From Streptosporangiaceae bacterium (GTDB lineage Bacteria; Actinomycetota; Actinomycetes; Streptosporangiales; Streptosporangiaceae), in the NCBI GenBank assembly GCA_030042885.1, contig JASHYW010000025.1, positions 1 to 6,641 of the forward strand: a stretch of 6,641 nt of DNA. The letters run 5' to 3'. Under the pieces are notes generated by a model, which was not told where the DNA came from, made no database searches, and saw nothing but the letters and a program-made list of their open reading frames with translations. The stretch's first letter is position 1. Every line of letters begins with the position of its first letter. This document shows, one piece after another, positions 1 through 5,471 of the stretch. Made by a program: the position numbers and the translations under genes.

Positions 1-738
1 AGCGAGCAGGTCGACATCCCCGCGGCCGAGTTGGTGGACGCGTTCCTGCCGCCGTACGAGCCGCGTCAGGTGCTCGATCCCGCCGATCTGGTCTCGATCG
101 GCGCCATGGTCGGCCCGGAGGCCTTCACCGAGGTCCGTTACCTGGCCTACCGGCGGATGGAGCAGGCGCTCGAGGTCATCCCCGCGGTCGCGGCCGAGTT
201 CCGCGCGATCTTCGGCCGGCCGTCCGGCGGGCTGGTGCGGCCGTACCGCACCGAGGACGCGGAGATCGTCGTGGTCGCGCTCGGCTCGGTGCTCGGCACC
301 GTCAAGGACGCGGTGGACGAACTGCGCGACGGCGGAATGCGCGTCGGCGTGCTCGGCATCAACACGTTCCGGCCCTTCCCCGCGCAGGCGGTGCGCGAGG
401 CGCTGGCAGGTCCGCGGCACCTGGTTGTGCTGGAGCGGGCCATCGCGCCGGGTGCCGGGGGCTTCGTGACCGGGGACATCCGGACGGCGCTCGCCGGGTC
501 TGTGCCGCACCTGTCGACCGTGGTCGCCGGGCTCGGCGGCCGCGCGGTCACCAGCAAGTCGCTGTGCGCCATGCTGGCGGACGCGGCGGCCGGCGAACTC
601 GAGCCACTGACGTTCCTCGACCTCGACACCAGCCTGGTCGAGCGCGAGCTGGCCCGGATGCGCAGCACCCGAAGGTCCGGCCCGAGCGCCGAGAACATAC
701 TGCGCGACCTCGGCATCACCGCGTCCAAGATCGGTTAG
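1..738 (+). CDS. porA: 2-oxoacid:ferredoxin oxidoreductase, alpha subunit (PorA-like), 5'-truncated
   Basis: The frame is open from base 1 to a TAG at 736-738, giving the last 245 residues; the start lies outside the window. The family is usually about 390 residues, so roughly 150 N-terminal residues, with most of the domain that helps bind the thiamine cofactor, are missing. The visible part matches the C-terminal half of PorA: a PYRTEDAE segment near fragment residue 81, then VVVALGSVLGT, GVLGINTFRPFPA and the GLGGRAVTSKS block, typical of the PFOR domain II region. With PorB it would cleave a 2-oxoacid such as pyruvate oxidatively to acyl-CoA and CO2, in the cytoplasm. The stop codon overlaps the ribosome binding site of the next gene, so the two should be co-translated. 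The family is clear. Pyruvate as substrate is an inference, since related enzymes use 2-oxoglutarate, branched 2-oxoacids or phenylglyoxylate. A separate gamma subunit is not visible and may lie upstream. Confidence 0.9.
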   Translation, partial: SEQVDIPAAELVDAFLPPYEPRQVLDPADLVSIGAMVGPEAFTEVRYLAYRRMEQALEVIPAVAAEFRAIFGRPSGGLVRPYRTEDAEIVVVALGSVLGTVKDAVDELRDGGMRVGVLGINTFRPFPAQAVREALAGPRHLVVLERAIAPGAGGFVTGDIRTALAGSVPHLSTVVAGLGGRAVTSKSLCAMLADAAAGELEPLTFLDLDTSLVERELARMRSTRRSGPSAENILRDLGITASKIG

Positions 739-748
739 GAGACCAGCC

Positions 749-1795
749 ATGCCGTATCAGCGGATCAAGTTCTACCAGACCGGCAGCTTCGCGGTCGGAA
801 ACCGGCTGCTGGACCCCGAGCAGCGCAGCGTCCAGTCGCGCACCGAGCGCTCCAACACGCTGACCTGCGGGCACCGCGCCTGCCAGGGCTGCGGCGAGGC
901 GCTCGGCGCACGCTACGCGCTGGACGCGGTGATGCGCGCCACCGCGGGCAAGATGATCGCGGTCAACGCCACCGGCTGCCTGGAGGTCTTCTCCACCCCG
1001 TTCCCCCAGACCTCCTGGCAGATCGCGTGGCTGCACTCGCTGTTCGGCAACGCGCCCGCGGTCGCCTCCGGCGTGGCCGCGGCCCTGAAGGCGATGGGGC
1101 GCACCGACATCCGGGTGGTCGGCCAGGGCGGCGACGGCGGCACGGTCGACATCGGCCTGGGCTGCCTGTCCGGGATGTTCGAGCGCAACGACGACGTGCT
1201 GTACATCTGCTACGACAACCAGGCGTACATGAACACCGGCGTGCAGCGCTCCGGCGCCACCCCGCCCGCCGCGCGGACCGCGACCACGCAGGCGGTCGGC
1301 CGCGAGCCGGGCAACCGGTTCGGCCAGGGCAAGAACGCGCCGCTGATCGCGATGGCGCACGAGATCCCCTACGTGGCCACCGCCACCGTGGCGGACCTGC
1401 GCGACCTGGAGTACAAGGCGACCCGGGCGATGGACTTCCGCGGCGCCCGCTACCTGCACATCCTGGTGCCCTGCCCGCTCGGCTGGGGCAGCGACCCGGC
1501 CGACACGATCAAGGTCGCCCGGCTGGCCACCGAAAGCGGCCTGTTCCCGGTGTTCGAGGCGGAGACCGGCGAGGTGGTGAACTGCACGCCGATCCGCCAC
1601 CAGGTGCCGGTCACCGACTACCTGCGGATCCAGGCCCGCTACGCGCACCTGTTCCGGCCCACGGAGCGGACCGACGTCATCGCCAGGATCCAGGCGGGCG
1701 CCGACCGCAACATCAGGCGGTTCGGGCTGCTGCCCGACCATCATTCGTCCGAACGGGCCGTGGTTCCCGCTTCCGCGCCAGCTGAGGGGCAGTGA
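749..1795 (+). CDS. porB: 2-oxoacid:ferredoxin oxidoreductase, beta subunit (PorB-like)
   Basis: 348 residues. The ATG at 749 follows AGGAGA (737-742) by 6 bp, and that site overlaps the porA stop. This subunit carries the catalytic thiamine diphosphate and a proximal [4Fe-4S] cluster. The TPP/Mg motif is visible as GDGGTVDIG (around residue 129) through DNQAYMNTG some 25-30 residues later. The expected cluster ligands are C45 and C48 (ACQGC), C77 (NATGC) and C279 (VVNC), the pattern of PFOR beta chains. About 44 residues precede the first cluster cysteine, more than in the short thermophile PorB proteins. The segment IPYVATATVADL and the end around residues 270-335 also fit PorB. The gene lies 10 bp after porA and 4 bp before the flavoprotein gene, so the three should form one operon and complex. 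Substrate specificity cannot be read from the sequence; pyruvate is most likely because the active-site region resembles PorB more than KorB. Confidence 0.93.
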   Translation: MPYQRIKFYQTGSFAVGNRLLDPEQRSVQSRTERSNTLTCGHRACQGCGEALGARYALDAVMRATAGKMIAVNATGCLEVFSTPFPQTSWQIAWLHSLFGNAPAVASGVAAALKAMGRTDIRVVGQGGDGGTVDIGLGCLSGMFERNDDVLYICYDNQAYMNTGVQRSGATPPAARTATTQAVGREPGNRFGQGKNAPLIAMAHEIPYVATATVADLRDLEYKATRAMDFRGARYLHILVPCPLGWGSDPADTIKVARLATESGLFPVFEAETGEVVNCTPIRHQVPVTDYLRIQARYAHLFRPTERTDVIARIQAGADRNIRRFGLLPDHHSSERAVVPASAPAEGQ

Positions 1796-1799
1796 CGTC

Positions 1800-3443
1800 A
1801 TGGACAAGCCATTCGCGATCACCCTGGACGTCGGGTCCAGCCGGGCCAACCACACCGGCGCCTGGCGCACCGAGCGGCCCGTGTACGTGCACAACCTGCC
1901 GCCGTGCAACGATGCCTGCCCGGCCGGTGAGAACATCCAGGAGTGGCTGTACCAGGCGGAGGAGGGAGGCTACGAGGCAGCCTGGCGGCAGATCATGGCC
2001 GACAACCCGCTCCCCGCGATCATGGGCCGGGTCTGCTACCGGCCGTGCGAGACCGCCTGCAACCGGGCCCAGCTGGACTCGGCCGTGGGCATCAACTCGG
2101 TGGAGCGCTTCCTGGGCGACGAGGCGCTGCGTCGCGGCTGGAAGGTTCCCGTCGACGCAGCGCCGACGGGTAAGCGGGTGCTGGTGGTGGGGGCCGGGCC
2201 GTCAGGCCTGTCGGCCGCCTACCACCTCACCCGCCTGGGCCACTCGGTGACGATCAAGGACGCGGGCGCGGCACCCGGCGGCATGATGCGCTACGGCATA
2301 CCGAAGTACCGGCTGCCGCGCGACATCCTGGACGCCGAGATCAACCGCATCCTCGACATGGGCGTCACGCTCGAACTGGACACCACGGTCACCGACATCC
2401 TGGCCGACCTCGCGCCCAGCGTCGGCGGCCGCGCTGAGGGCGGCTTCGACGCCGCGTTCGTCGCCGTCGGCGCCCACATCGGCAGGCGCGCATACATCCC
2501 GGCCGGCGACTCGGCCAGGATCCTGGACGCGGTATCGGTGCTGCGCGGGATGGAGGACGCCGCGCCGCCCATGCTCGGCCGCCGGGTCGCCGTCTACGGC
2601 GGCGGGAACACCGCCATGGACGCGGCGCGCACCGCGCGCAGGCTCGGCGCTTCCGAGGCCGTCGTGGTGTACCGCCGGACCCGTGAGCGGATGCCAGCGC
2701 ACGACATCGAGGTCGAGGAGGCCCTGGAAGAGGGGGTCAGGATGCGCTGGCTGTCCACGATCAAGCACGCCGAGGCGGGCAAGCTGGTGATCGAGAAGAT
2801 GGAGCTCGACGACACGGGGTTCCCGCGACCGACCGGAGAGTTCACCGAGCTCGAGGCGGATTGCGTGATCCTGGCGCTCGGCCAGGATGCCGACCTGAGC
2901 GTGCTCCAGGACGTTCCGGGGATAACCTTCTCCGACGGCGTGGTCGAGGTCGGGCCCAACATGATGACCGGGCACGCCGGGATCTTCGCCGGCGGGGACA
3001 TGGTCCCGGCCGAGCGGACCGTCACGGTCGGCATCGGCCACGGCAAGAAGGCAGCGCGCAACATCGACGCGTGGCTGCGCGGCGGCAGTTACACCGTGCC
3101 GGACAGGCACACGCTCGCCGCCTTCAGCGGGCTCAACACCTGGTATTACGCCGACGCTCCGGCCACCGTGCGGCCGACGCTGGAGGCCGCCCGGCGGATC
3201 ACCACGTTCGACGAGGTGGTCGGCGGGCTGGACGAGTCGACTGCGCTGTTCGAGGCGCGCCGCTGCATGTCCTGCGGGAACTGCTTCGGGTGCGACAACT
3301 GCTACGGCGTCTGCCCCGACAATGCCGTCATCAAGCTGGAGCCGGGCACGTACGAGTTCGACTACGACTACTGCAAGGGCTGCGGCATGTGCGTGTCCGA
3401 GTGCCCGTGCGGCTGCATCGAGATGCAGCCCGAGGAGATCTAG
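1800..3443 (+). CDS. GltD/NfnB-like FAD-NAD(P)H oxidoreductase fused to a PorD-like 2x[4Fe-4S] ferredoxin domain
   Basis: 547 residues. The ATG at 1800 follows GAGGGG (1784-1789) by 10 bp. Domains in order: (1) an N-terminal Fe-S domain of the GltD/dihydropyrimidine-dehydrogenase type, with C36, C40, C79, C83 and C87; (2) an FAD-binding site, VVGAGPSGL, around residues 127-137; (3) a nucleotide-binding site for NAD(P)H, YGGGNTAMDAAR, around 266-277; (4) a closing FAD motif, FAGGD, at 396-400; (5) a C-terminal ferredoxin domain with C489, C492, C495, C498, C501 and C505-P, then C525, C528, C531 and C535-P, enough for two [4Fe-4S] clusters. The last domain corresponds to the separate PorD subunit of four-subunit enzymes. 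Following porB by 4 bp, the protein is probably the electron-transfer subunit, passing electrons between the TPP subunits and NAD(P)(H). A known parallel is the phenylglyoxylate oxidoreductase of Azoarcus, which has a flavoprotein subunit and uses NAD+. The acceptor here is inferred. A stand-alone glutamate synthase small subunit is unlikely because of the ferredoxin tail and operon position. Confidence 0.88.
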   Translation: MDKPFAITLDVGSSRANHTGAWRTERPVYVHNLPPCNDACPAGENIQEWLYQAEEGGYEAAWRQIMADNPLPAIMGRVCYRPCETACNRAQLDSAVGINSVERFLGDEALRRGWKVPVDAAPTGKRVLVVGAGPSGLSAAYHLTRLGHSVTIKDAGAAPGGMMRYGIPKYRLPRDILDAEINRILDMGVTLELDTTVTDILADLAPSVGGRAEGGFDAAFVAVGAHIGRRAYIPAGDSARILDAVSVLRGMEDAAPPMLGRRVAVYGGGNTAMDAARTARRLGASEAVVVYRRTRERMPAHDIEVEEALEEGVRMRWLSTIKHAEAGKLVIEKMELDDTGFPRPTGEFTELEADCVILALGQDADLSVLQDVPGITFSDGVVEVGPNMMTGHAGIFAGGDMVPAERTVTVGIGHGKKAARNIDAWLRGGSYTVPDRHTLAAFSGLNTWYYADAPATVRPTLEAARRITTFDEVVGGLDESTALFEARRCMSCGNCFGCDNCYGVCPDNAVIKLEPGTYEFDYDYCKGCGMCVSECPCGCIEMQPEEI

Positions 3444-3862
3444 GCCGCGGTGATCCGGCGGCCGGTGATGCGGGTCGGGACGATCCTGATGAACAGTTCC
3501 CTGGTGCCGCCGGCCCAGGGCTGGACGCCGGCCTGCGCGGCGGACTCGCGCTCGGCCTCGGAGTCCACGTGGTGGGCCGGTCCCTGGATCAGCACGCTCC
3601 AGCCCTGGCGACTGGGCACGTCGAAGTCGTCGATCTCGAACGCCACCATGTAATCGCCGCCCGCGATCCCGGTCTGCAGGTCCTCATCCAGCGCACTGTG
3701 CCGCGCGGTCCGGAACACGATCGCGCCGTCGTGCCACTTGTAGTTCACCGGCAGGACGGCAGGGCCGAACCGGCTGAGGTAGGCGATACGGCCGATTTCG
3801 CCCTGCGCTATCAGCCGCAGGGACTCGGCCTCGTCGAGCTCGGTGAGCGTGCGGTCGGACAT
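3440..3862 (-). CDS. Pyridoxamine 5'-phosphate oxidase-like split-barrel flavin-binding protein
   Basis: 140 residues, cytoplasmic, with no signal peptide or membrane segment. The ATG (3860-3862) is preceded on its own strand by GGGAAGG (complement of 3870-3876) with 7 bp spacing. The sequence fits the PNPOx-like superfamily: an N-terminal helix (LDEAESLRLIAQGEIGRIAYL), then PAVLPVNYKWHDGAIVFRT, where the first strands of the barrel would bind the FMN phosphate, a central VAFEIDDFD strand, GWSVLIQGPAHHV, and the end PTRITGRRI. At this length it belongs with the small single-domain members, many of unknown function, that bind FMN, F420 or heme. It is not a true PdxH, which is longer and has a dedicated C-terminal dimerisation domain. 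Similar proteins (Rv0080, Rv3129) belong to the M. tuberculosis DosR regulon, which fits the CBS neighbours. It is convergent with the flavoprotein gene and divergent from the CBS gene. The substrate is unknown. Confidence 0.85.
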   Translation of the reverse strand: MSDRTLTELDEAESLRLIAQGEIGRIAYLSRFGPAVLPVNYKWHDGAIVFRTARHSALDEDLQTGIAGGDYMVAFEIDDFDVPSRQGWSVLIQGPAHHVDSEAERESAAQAGVQPWAGGTRELFIRIVPTRITGRRITAA

Positions 3863-3896
3863 GCCTGATCCTTCCCGGTGCGGGCTGCTCGCCCGG

Positions 3897-3928
3897 TCAT
3901 GACCCTAGCGCTGTCACGACCTTAGCGC
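3897..3928. repeat. Imperfect tandem repeat, 15-bp units at 17-bp offset
   Basis: TCATGACCCTAGCGC (3897-3911) and TCACGACCTTAGCGC (3914-3928) agree at 13 of 15 positions. On the complementary strand both read GCGCTA-R-GGTC, which resembles the centre of a DosR-type box (CTWWAGTC) but lacks the full GGG/CCC arms. They lie 35-66 bp upstream of the start codon of the leftward PNPOx-like gene, a normal position for activator or repressor sites. A 17-bp spacing is not an exact number of helical turns, so cooperative binding on one face is not obvious. Confidence 0.5.
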
Positions 3929-3956
3929 CCCCGGGCCTGCTTAGTACCCCCGGGCC
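3921..3956. repeat. Direct repeat, 17-bp units at 19-bp offset
   Basis: CTTAGCGCCCCCGGGCC (3921-3937) and CTTAGTACCCCCGGGCC (3940-3956) differ at only two adjacent bases and are separated by TG. The first unit overlaps the second unit of the 3897-3928 repeat, so the whole stretch is a ladder of three related CTAG/CTTAG-containing elements. Each unit carries a CCCGGG core. This could be a multi-site operator between the divergent genes, or slippage-generated repeats without function. Confidence 0.55.
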
Positions 3957-3983
3957 GCGCGATGACCTTCAACCCGGGCAGTA

Positions 3984-3998
3984 CGGACCTTCGGCCCT
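3984..3998. promoter_or_regulatory. DosR/DevR-like binding site (predicted)
   Basis: The site reads CGGACCTTCGGCCCT. Against the published mycobacterial box GGGACTTNNGNCCCT it matches 13 of 15 positions, differing at the first base and at the sixth (C for T). The inner twelve bases form an imperfect inverted repeat (GGACC / GGCC). Its centre is about 65 bp before the ATG of the first CBS-BON gene. That leaves room for a transcription start around 4030-4040, just ahead of the ribosome binding site at 4041-4047, the geometry expected if the box overlaps or abuts the -35 region. The match is seen directly; the regulator is inferred, and no dosR-type gene is in the window. Confidence 0.5.
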
Positions 3999-4040
3999 GC
4001 ACTCCGTCGCCGCTGATGACAAGGCTGGTGATGGGAGACG

Positions 4041-4047
4041 AAGGGGG
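4041..4047 (+). promoter_or_regulatory. Ribosome binding site deciding the CBS-BON start
   Basis: AAGGGGG lies 8 bp before the ATG at 4056. An alternative GTG at 4047 is in frame but overlaps this site, so it would have no ribosome binding site of its own. The downstream paralogue begins at the equivalent residue (MKVTVKDVM against MRSTVRDVM), which also favours 4056. Confidence 0.75.
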
Positions 4048-4055
4048 TGCTCGCG

Positions 4056-4709
4056 ATGAGGTCCACCGTCAGGGACGTCATGACCACCCGCGTCATATGG
4101 GTCAGGAAGGACGCCTCGTTCCGGGAGATGGCAGTCGCGTTGCGCGAGCACCGGGTCAGTGCGTTCCCCGTCCTGGACGAGGGCGGAAAGGTGGTCGGCG
4201 TCGTCTCCGAGGCCGACCTGCTGACCAAGGAGGCCCTGGACTCCGAGCCGGAGGGAATGCCGGGGATGATCACCGGCATGTTGCGCCGCAAGGAGCAGGA
4301 GAAGGCGCGCGGGGTCACCGCGGGCGACCTGATGACGAGCCCCCCGGTGATTGTGCGGCCCGAGGACACCGTCGAGCACGCGGCCCGGCTGATGTACACG
4401 CGCAAGGTCAAGCGGCTCCCGGTGGTGGACGCCGTCGGCCATCTGGTCGGCGTTATCAGCCGTGCGGACGTGCTGGCCGTCTTCGATCGCTCGGACAGGG
4501 AGATCCGCGCCGAGATCACCAGCGAGGTGATGCGGGATGAGTTTGGCATCGACCCGAAGGGCTTCAAGGTGACCGTCAAGGACGGCGTCGTGACCTTGGA
4601 AGGCACGCCGGGCAACCCGGGACTTGGCCATGAGATCGTCCGCAGGATCCGGCACGTCCAGGGCGTGGTCGCGGTGCGCGACCGCCTCAGCTACCCGTCT
4701 CCCGGCTGA
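4056..4709 (+). CDS. CBS-CBS-BON domain protein (first paralogue)
   Basis: 217 residues from the ATG at 4056, soluble, no signal peptide. Residues about 7-60 form CBS domain 1 (VRDVMTTRVIWV ... VSAFPVLDEGGKVVGVVSEADLL) and about 88-142 CBS domain 2 (AGDLMTSPPVIVRPEDTVEHAA ... RLPVVDAVGHLVGVISRADVL). The pair should fold as one Bateman module, which in other proteins binds AMP, ATP, NAD or S-adenosylmethionine. Residues about 150-214 form a BON domain (FKVTVKDGVVTLEG ... VQGVVAVRDRLSYP), usually linked to binding of phospholipid or hydrophobic ligands. There is no catalytic domain, so this is probably a ligand-sensing partner or regulator. A two-CBS protein without BON (HRP1, Rv2626c) is strongly DosR-induced in M. 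tuberculosis. A DosR-like box sits at 3984-3998 upstream. The linker between the CBS domains (residues about 61-87) is charged and is the least conserved part relative to the paralogue. Confidence 0.9.
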   Translation: MRSTVRDVMTTRVIWVRKDASFREMAVALREHRVSAFPVLDEGGKVVGVVSEADLLTKEALDSEPEGMPGMITGMLRRKEQEKARGVTAGDLMTSPPVIVRPEDTVEHAARLMYTRKVKRLPVVDAVGHLVGVISRADVLAVFDRSDREIRAEITSEVMRDEFGIDPKGFKVTVKDGVVTLEGTPGNPGLGHEIVRRIRHVQGVVAVRDRLSYPSPG

Positions 4710-4722
4710 CGGGCCGGGACGG
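4695..4722 (+). other. Possible hairpin across the stop codon of the first CBS-BON gene
   Basis: CCGT (4695-4698) and CCCGG (4701-4705) can pair with CCGGG (4714-4718) and ACGG (4719-4722), giving a nine-pair GC-rich stem with a 2-base bulge and an 8-base loop that contains the TGA stop. No run of T follows, so a classic terminator is unlikely. It could act as an RNA-processing or partial-termination site setting relative expression of the two CBS genes. In such GC-rich DNA a stem of this size can also arise by chance. Confidence 0.25.
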
Positions 4723-4732
4723 ACCGAAGGCC
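4721..4732. promoter_or_regulatory. Second DosR-like half-palindrome between the CBS genes (weak)
   Basis: GGACCGAAGGCC fits the inner part of the GGGNCNNNNGNCCC pattern, with both outermost bases wrong (CGG...CCA). It closely resembles the site at 3984-3997, whose inner part is GGACCTTCGGCC. However, it ends only 18 bp before the ATG at 4751, so a DosR-dependent promoter placed here would start transcription inside the gene. It is either a relic, a site with another role, or chance. Confidence 0.2.
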
Positions 4733-4750
4733 ACCAGAAAGGACGCAACG

Positions 4751-5428
4751 ATGAAGGTCACCGTCAAGGATGTCATGTCCTCCGAGGTAGTGGCGGTCAG
4801 GCGCGGCGCCTCATTCAAGCAGATGGCGGCCAGCCTGCGCCGGTACCGGATCAGCGCGTTCCCCGTCATCGACGACGAAGGGAAGGTGATCGGCGTCGTC
4901 TCCGAGGCCGACCTGCTGGCCAGGGAAGCACTGGCCGACGGCCAGGCCGGGATTCCCGGCGCGGTCACCGGCCTGCTGCACCACAGGCAGCATGAGAAGG
5001 CCTATGCCCTCACCGCGGGCGACCTGATGACCCACCCGGCGGTGACCGTCAGGCCCGACGACACCGTCGAGCACGCCGCCCGGATGATGTACACCCTCCA
5101 GGTCAAGCGGCTCCCCGTGGTGGACATGGGCGGTCACCTGATCGGCATTGTCAGCCGCTCCGATGTGCTGGCCGTCTTCGACCGCCCGGACTCCGAGATC
5201 CTCGCCGAGATCACCGACGAGCTGATCCTGCACGAGTTCCTCATCGACCCGGCCATGTTCATGGTGACGGTCCGCGATGGTGTGGTGACTATTCAGGGCA
5301 ACCTGGAGAGCACGAACCTCGGCCGCGAACTCGTGAACAGGATCCGGCACGTCCGGGGCGTGGTGGCCGTCCGCGATGAGCTCACCTACCCGCCTGCCGA
5401 CCGGTCGATCGCGGGTCTGTACTTCTGA
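4751..5428 (+). CDS. CBS-CBS-BON domain protein (second paralogue)
   Basis: 225 residues. The ATG at 4751 follows AAAGGA (4738-4743) by 7 bp. Domain order is as in the upstream gene: CBS1 about residues 7-60, CBS2 about 88-142, BON about 150-214. A gap-free alignment by eye gives about 134 identities in 214 positions (63%). Conservation is highest in the second CBS domain (TVEHAAR.MYT..VKRLPVVD) and lowest in the inter-CBS linker and in the middle of the BON domain (residues 181-189). Eleven extra residues at the C-terminus (ADRSIAGLYF region) are absent from the first copy. The gap to the first paralogue is 41 bp, so the two probably share a transcript and may form hetero-oligomers, as CBS modules usually dimerise. 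The ligand cannot be told from the sequence. Confidence 0.9.
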   Translation: MKVTVKDVMSSEVVAVRRGASFKQMAASLRRYRISAFPVIDDEGKVIGVVSEADLLAREALADGQAGIPGAVTGLLHHRQHEKAYALTAGDLMTHPAVTVRPDDTVEHAARMMYTLQVKRLPVVDMGGHLIGIVSRSDVLAVFDRPDSEILAEITDELILHEFLIDPAMFMVTVRDGVVTIQGNLESTNLGRELVNRIRHVRGVVAVRDELTYPPADRSIAGLYF

Positions 5429-5458
5429 TCCGGCGACCAGGCGACCCGGAGGCAAGCG

Positions 5459-5464
5459 AGGAGG
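5459..5464 (+). promoter_or_regulatory. Strong ribosome binding site of the GNAT/acyl-CoA-synthetase-like gene
   Basis: AGGAGG, a perfect Shine-Dalgarno core, stands 7 bp before the ATG at 5472. It is the best ribosome binding site in the window and fixes the start of a reading frame that has no stop codon before the window ends. Confidence 0.8.
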
Positions 5465-5471
5465 TTAGAGC

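Larger units (their letters stand above)
3863..4055. promoter_or_regulatory. Divergent intergenic regulatory region
   Basis: This 193-bp gap separates the leftward PNPOx-like gene from the rightward CBS-BON gene and must hold promoters for both. It is the only gap in the window longer than about 45 bp. It contains imperfect tandem repeats nearer the leftward gene (3897-3956) and a DosR/DevR-like palindrome nearer the rightward gene (3984-3998). I see no convincing -35/-10 pair for the main sigma factor on either strand, which would suit activator-dependent promoters. No RNA gene or small ORF with a ribosome binding site is evident. Confidence 0.7.

Noticed and set aside
716..1936. Long open frame on the - strand (406 codons) opposite porB
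   Set aside because: It lies antisense to a gene with clear catalytic motifs. The translation is rich in R, G, A, H and V with no recognisable domain, as expected from the mirror frame of high-GC codons.
2202..3110. Open frame on the - strand (302 codons) opposite the flavoprotein gene
   Set aside because: Shadow of the GC-rich coding strand, no ribosome binding site or family match by eye.
2861..3868. + strand open frame (335 codons) running through the convergent junction
   Set aside because: It overlaps the flavoprotein in another frame and the PNPOx-like gene in antisense; its arginine-rich, low-complexity translation is not protein-like.
3928..3956. CCCCCGGGCC elements as a transcription terminator
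   Set aside because: The CCCGGG palindromes are too short and lack a loop and T tract, and the region lies upstream of both flanking genes, where a terminator is not expected.
4047..4055. GTG at 4047 as start of the first CBS-BON protein
   Set aside because: It overlaps the ribosome binding site AAGGGGG, and the paralogue starts at the position equivalent to ATG 4056.
3969..4748. - strand open frame (259 codons) over the first CBS-BON gene
   Set aside because: Mirror frame of a well-supported CBS gene; a similar mirror frame covers the second paralogue at 4811-5455, which shows it follows from codon bias.
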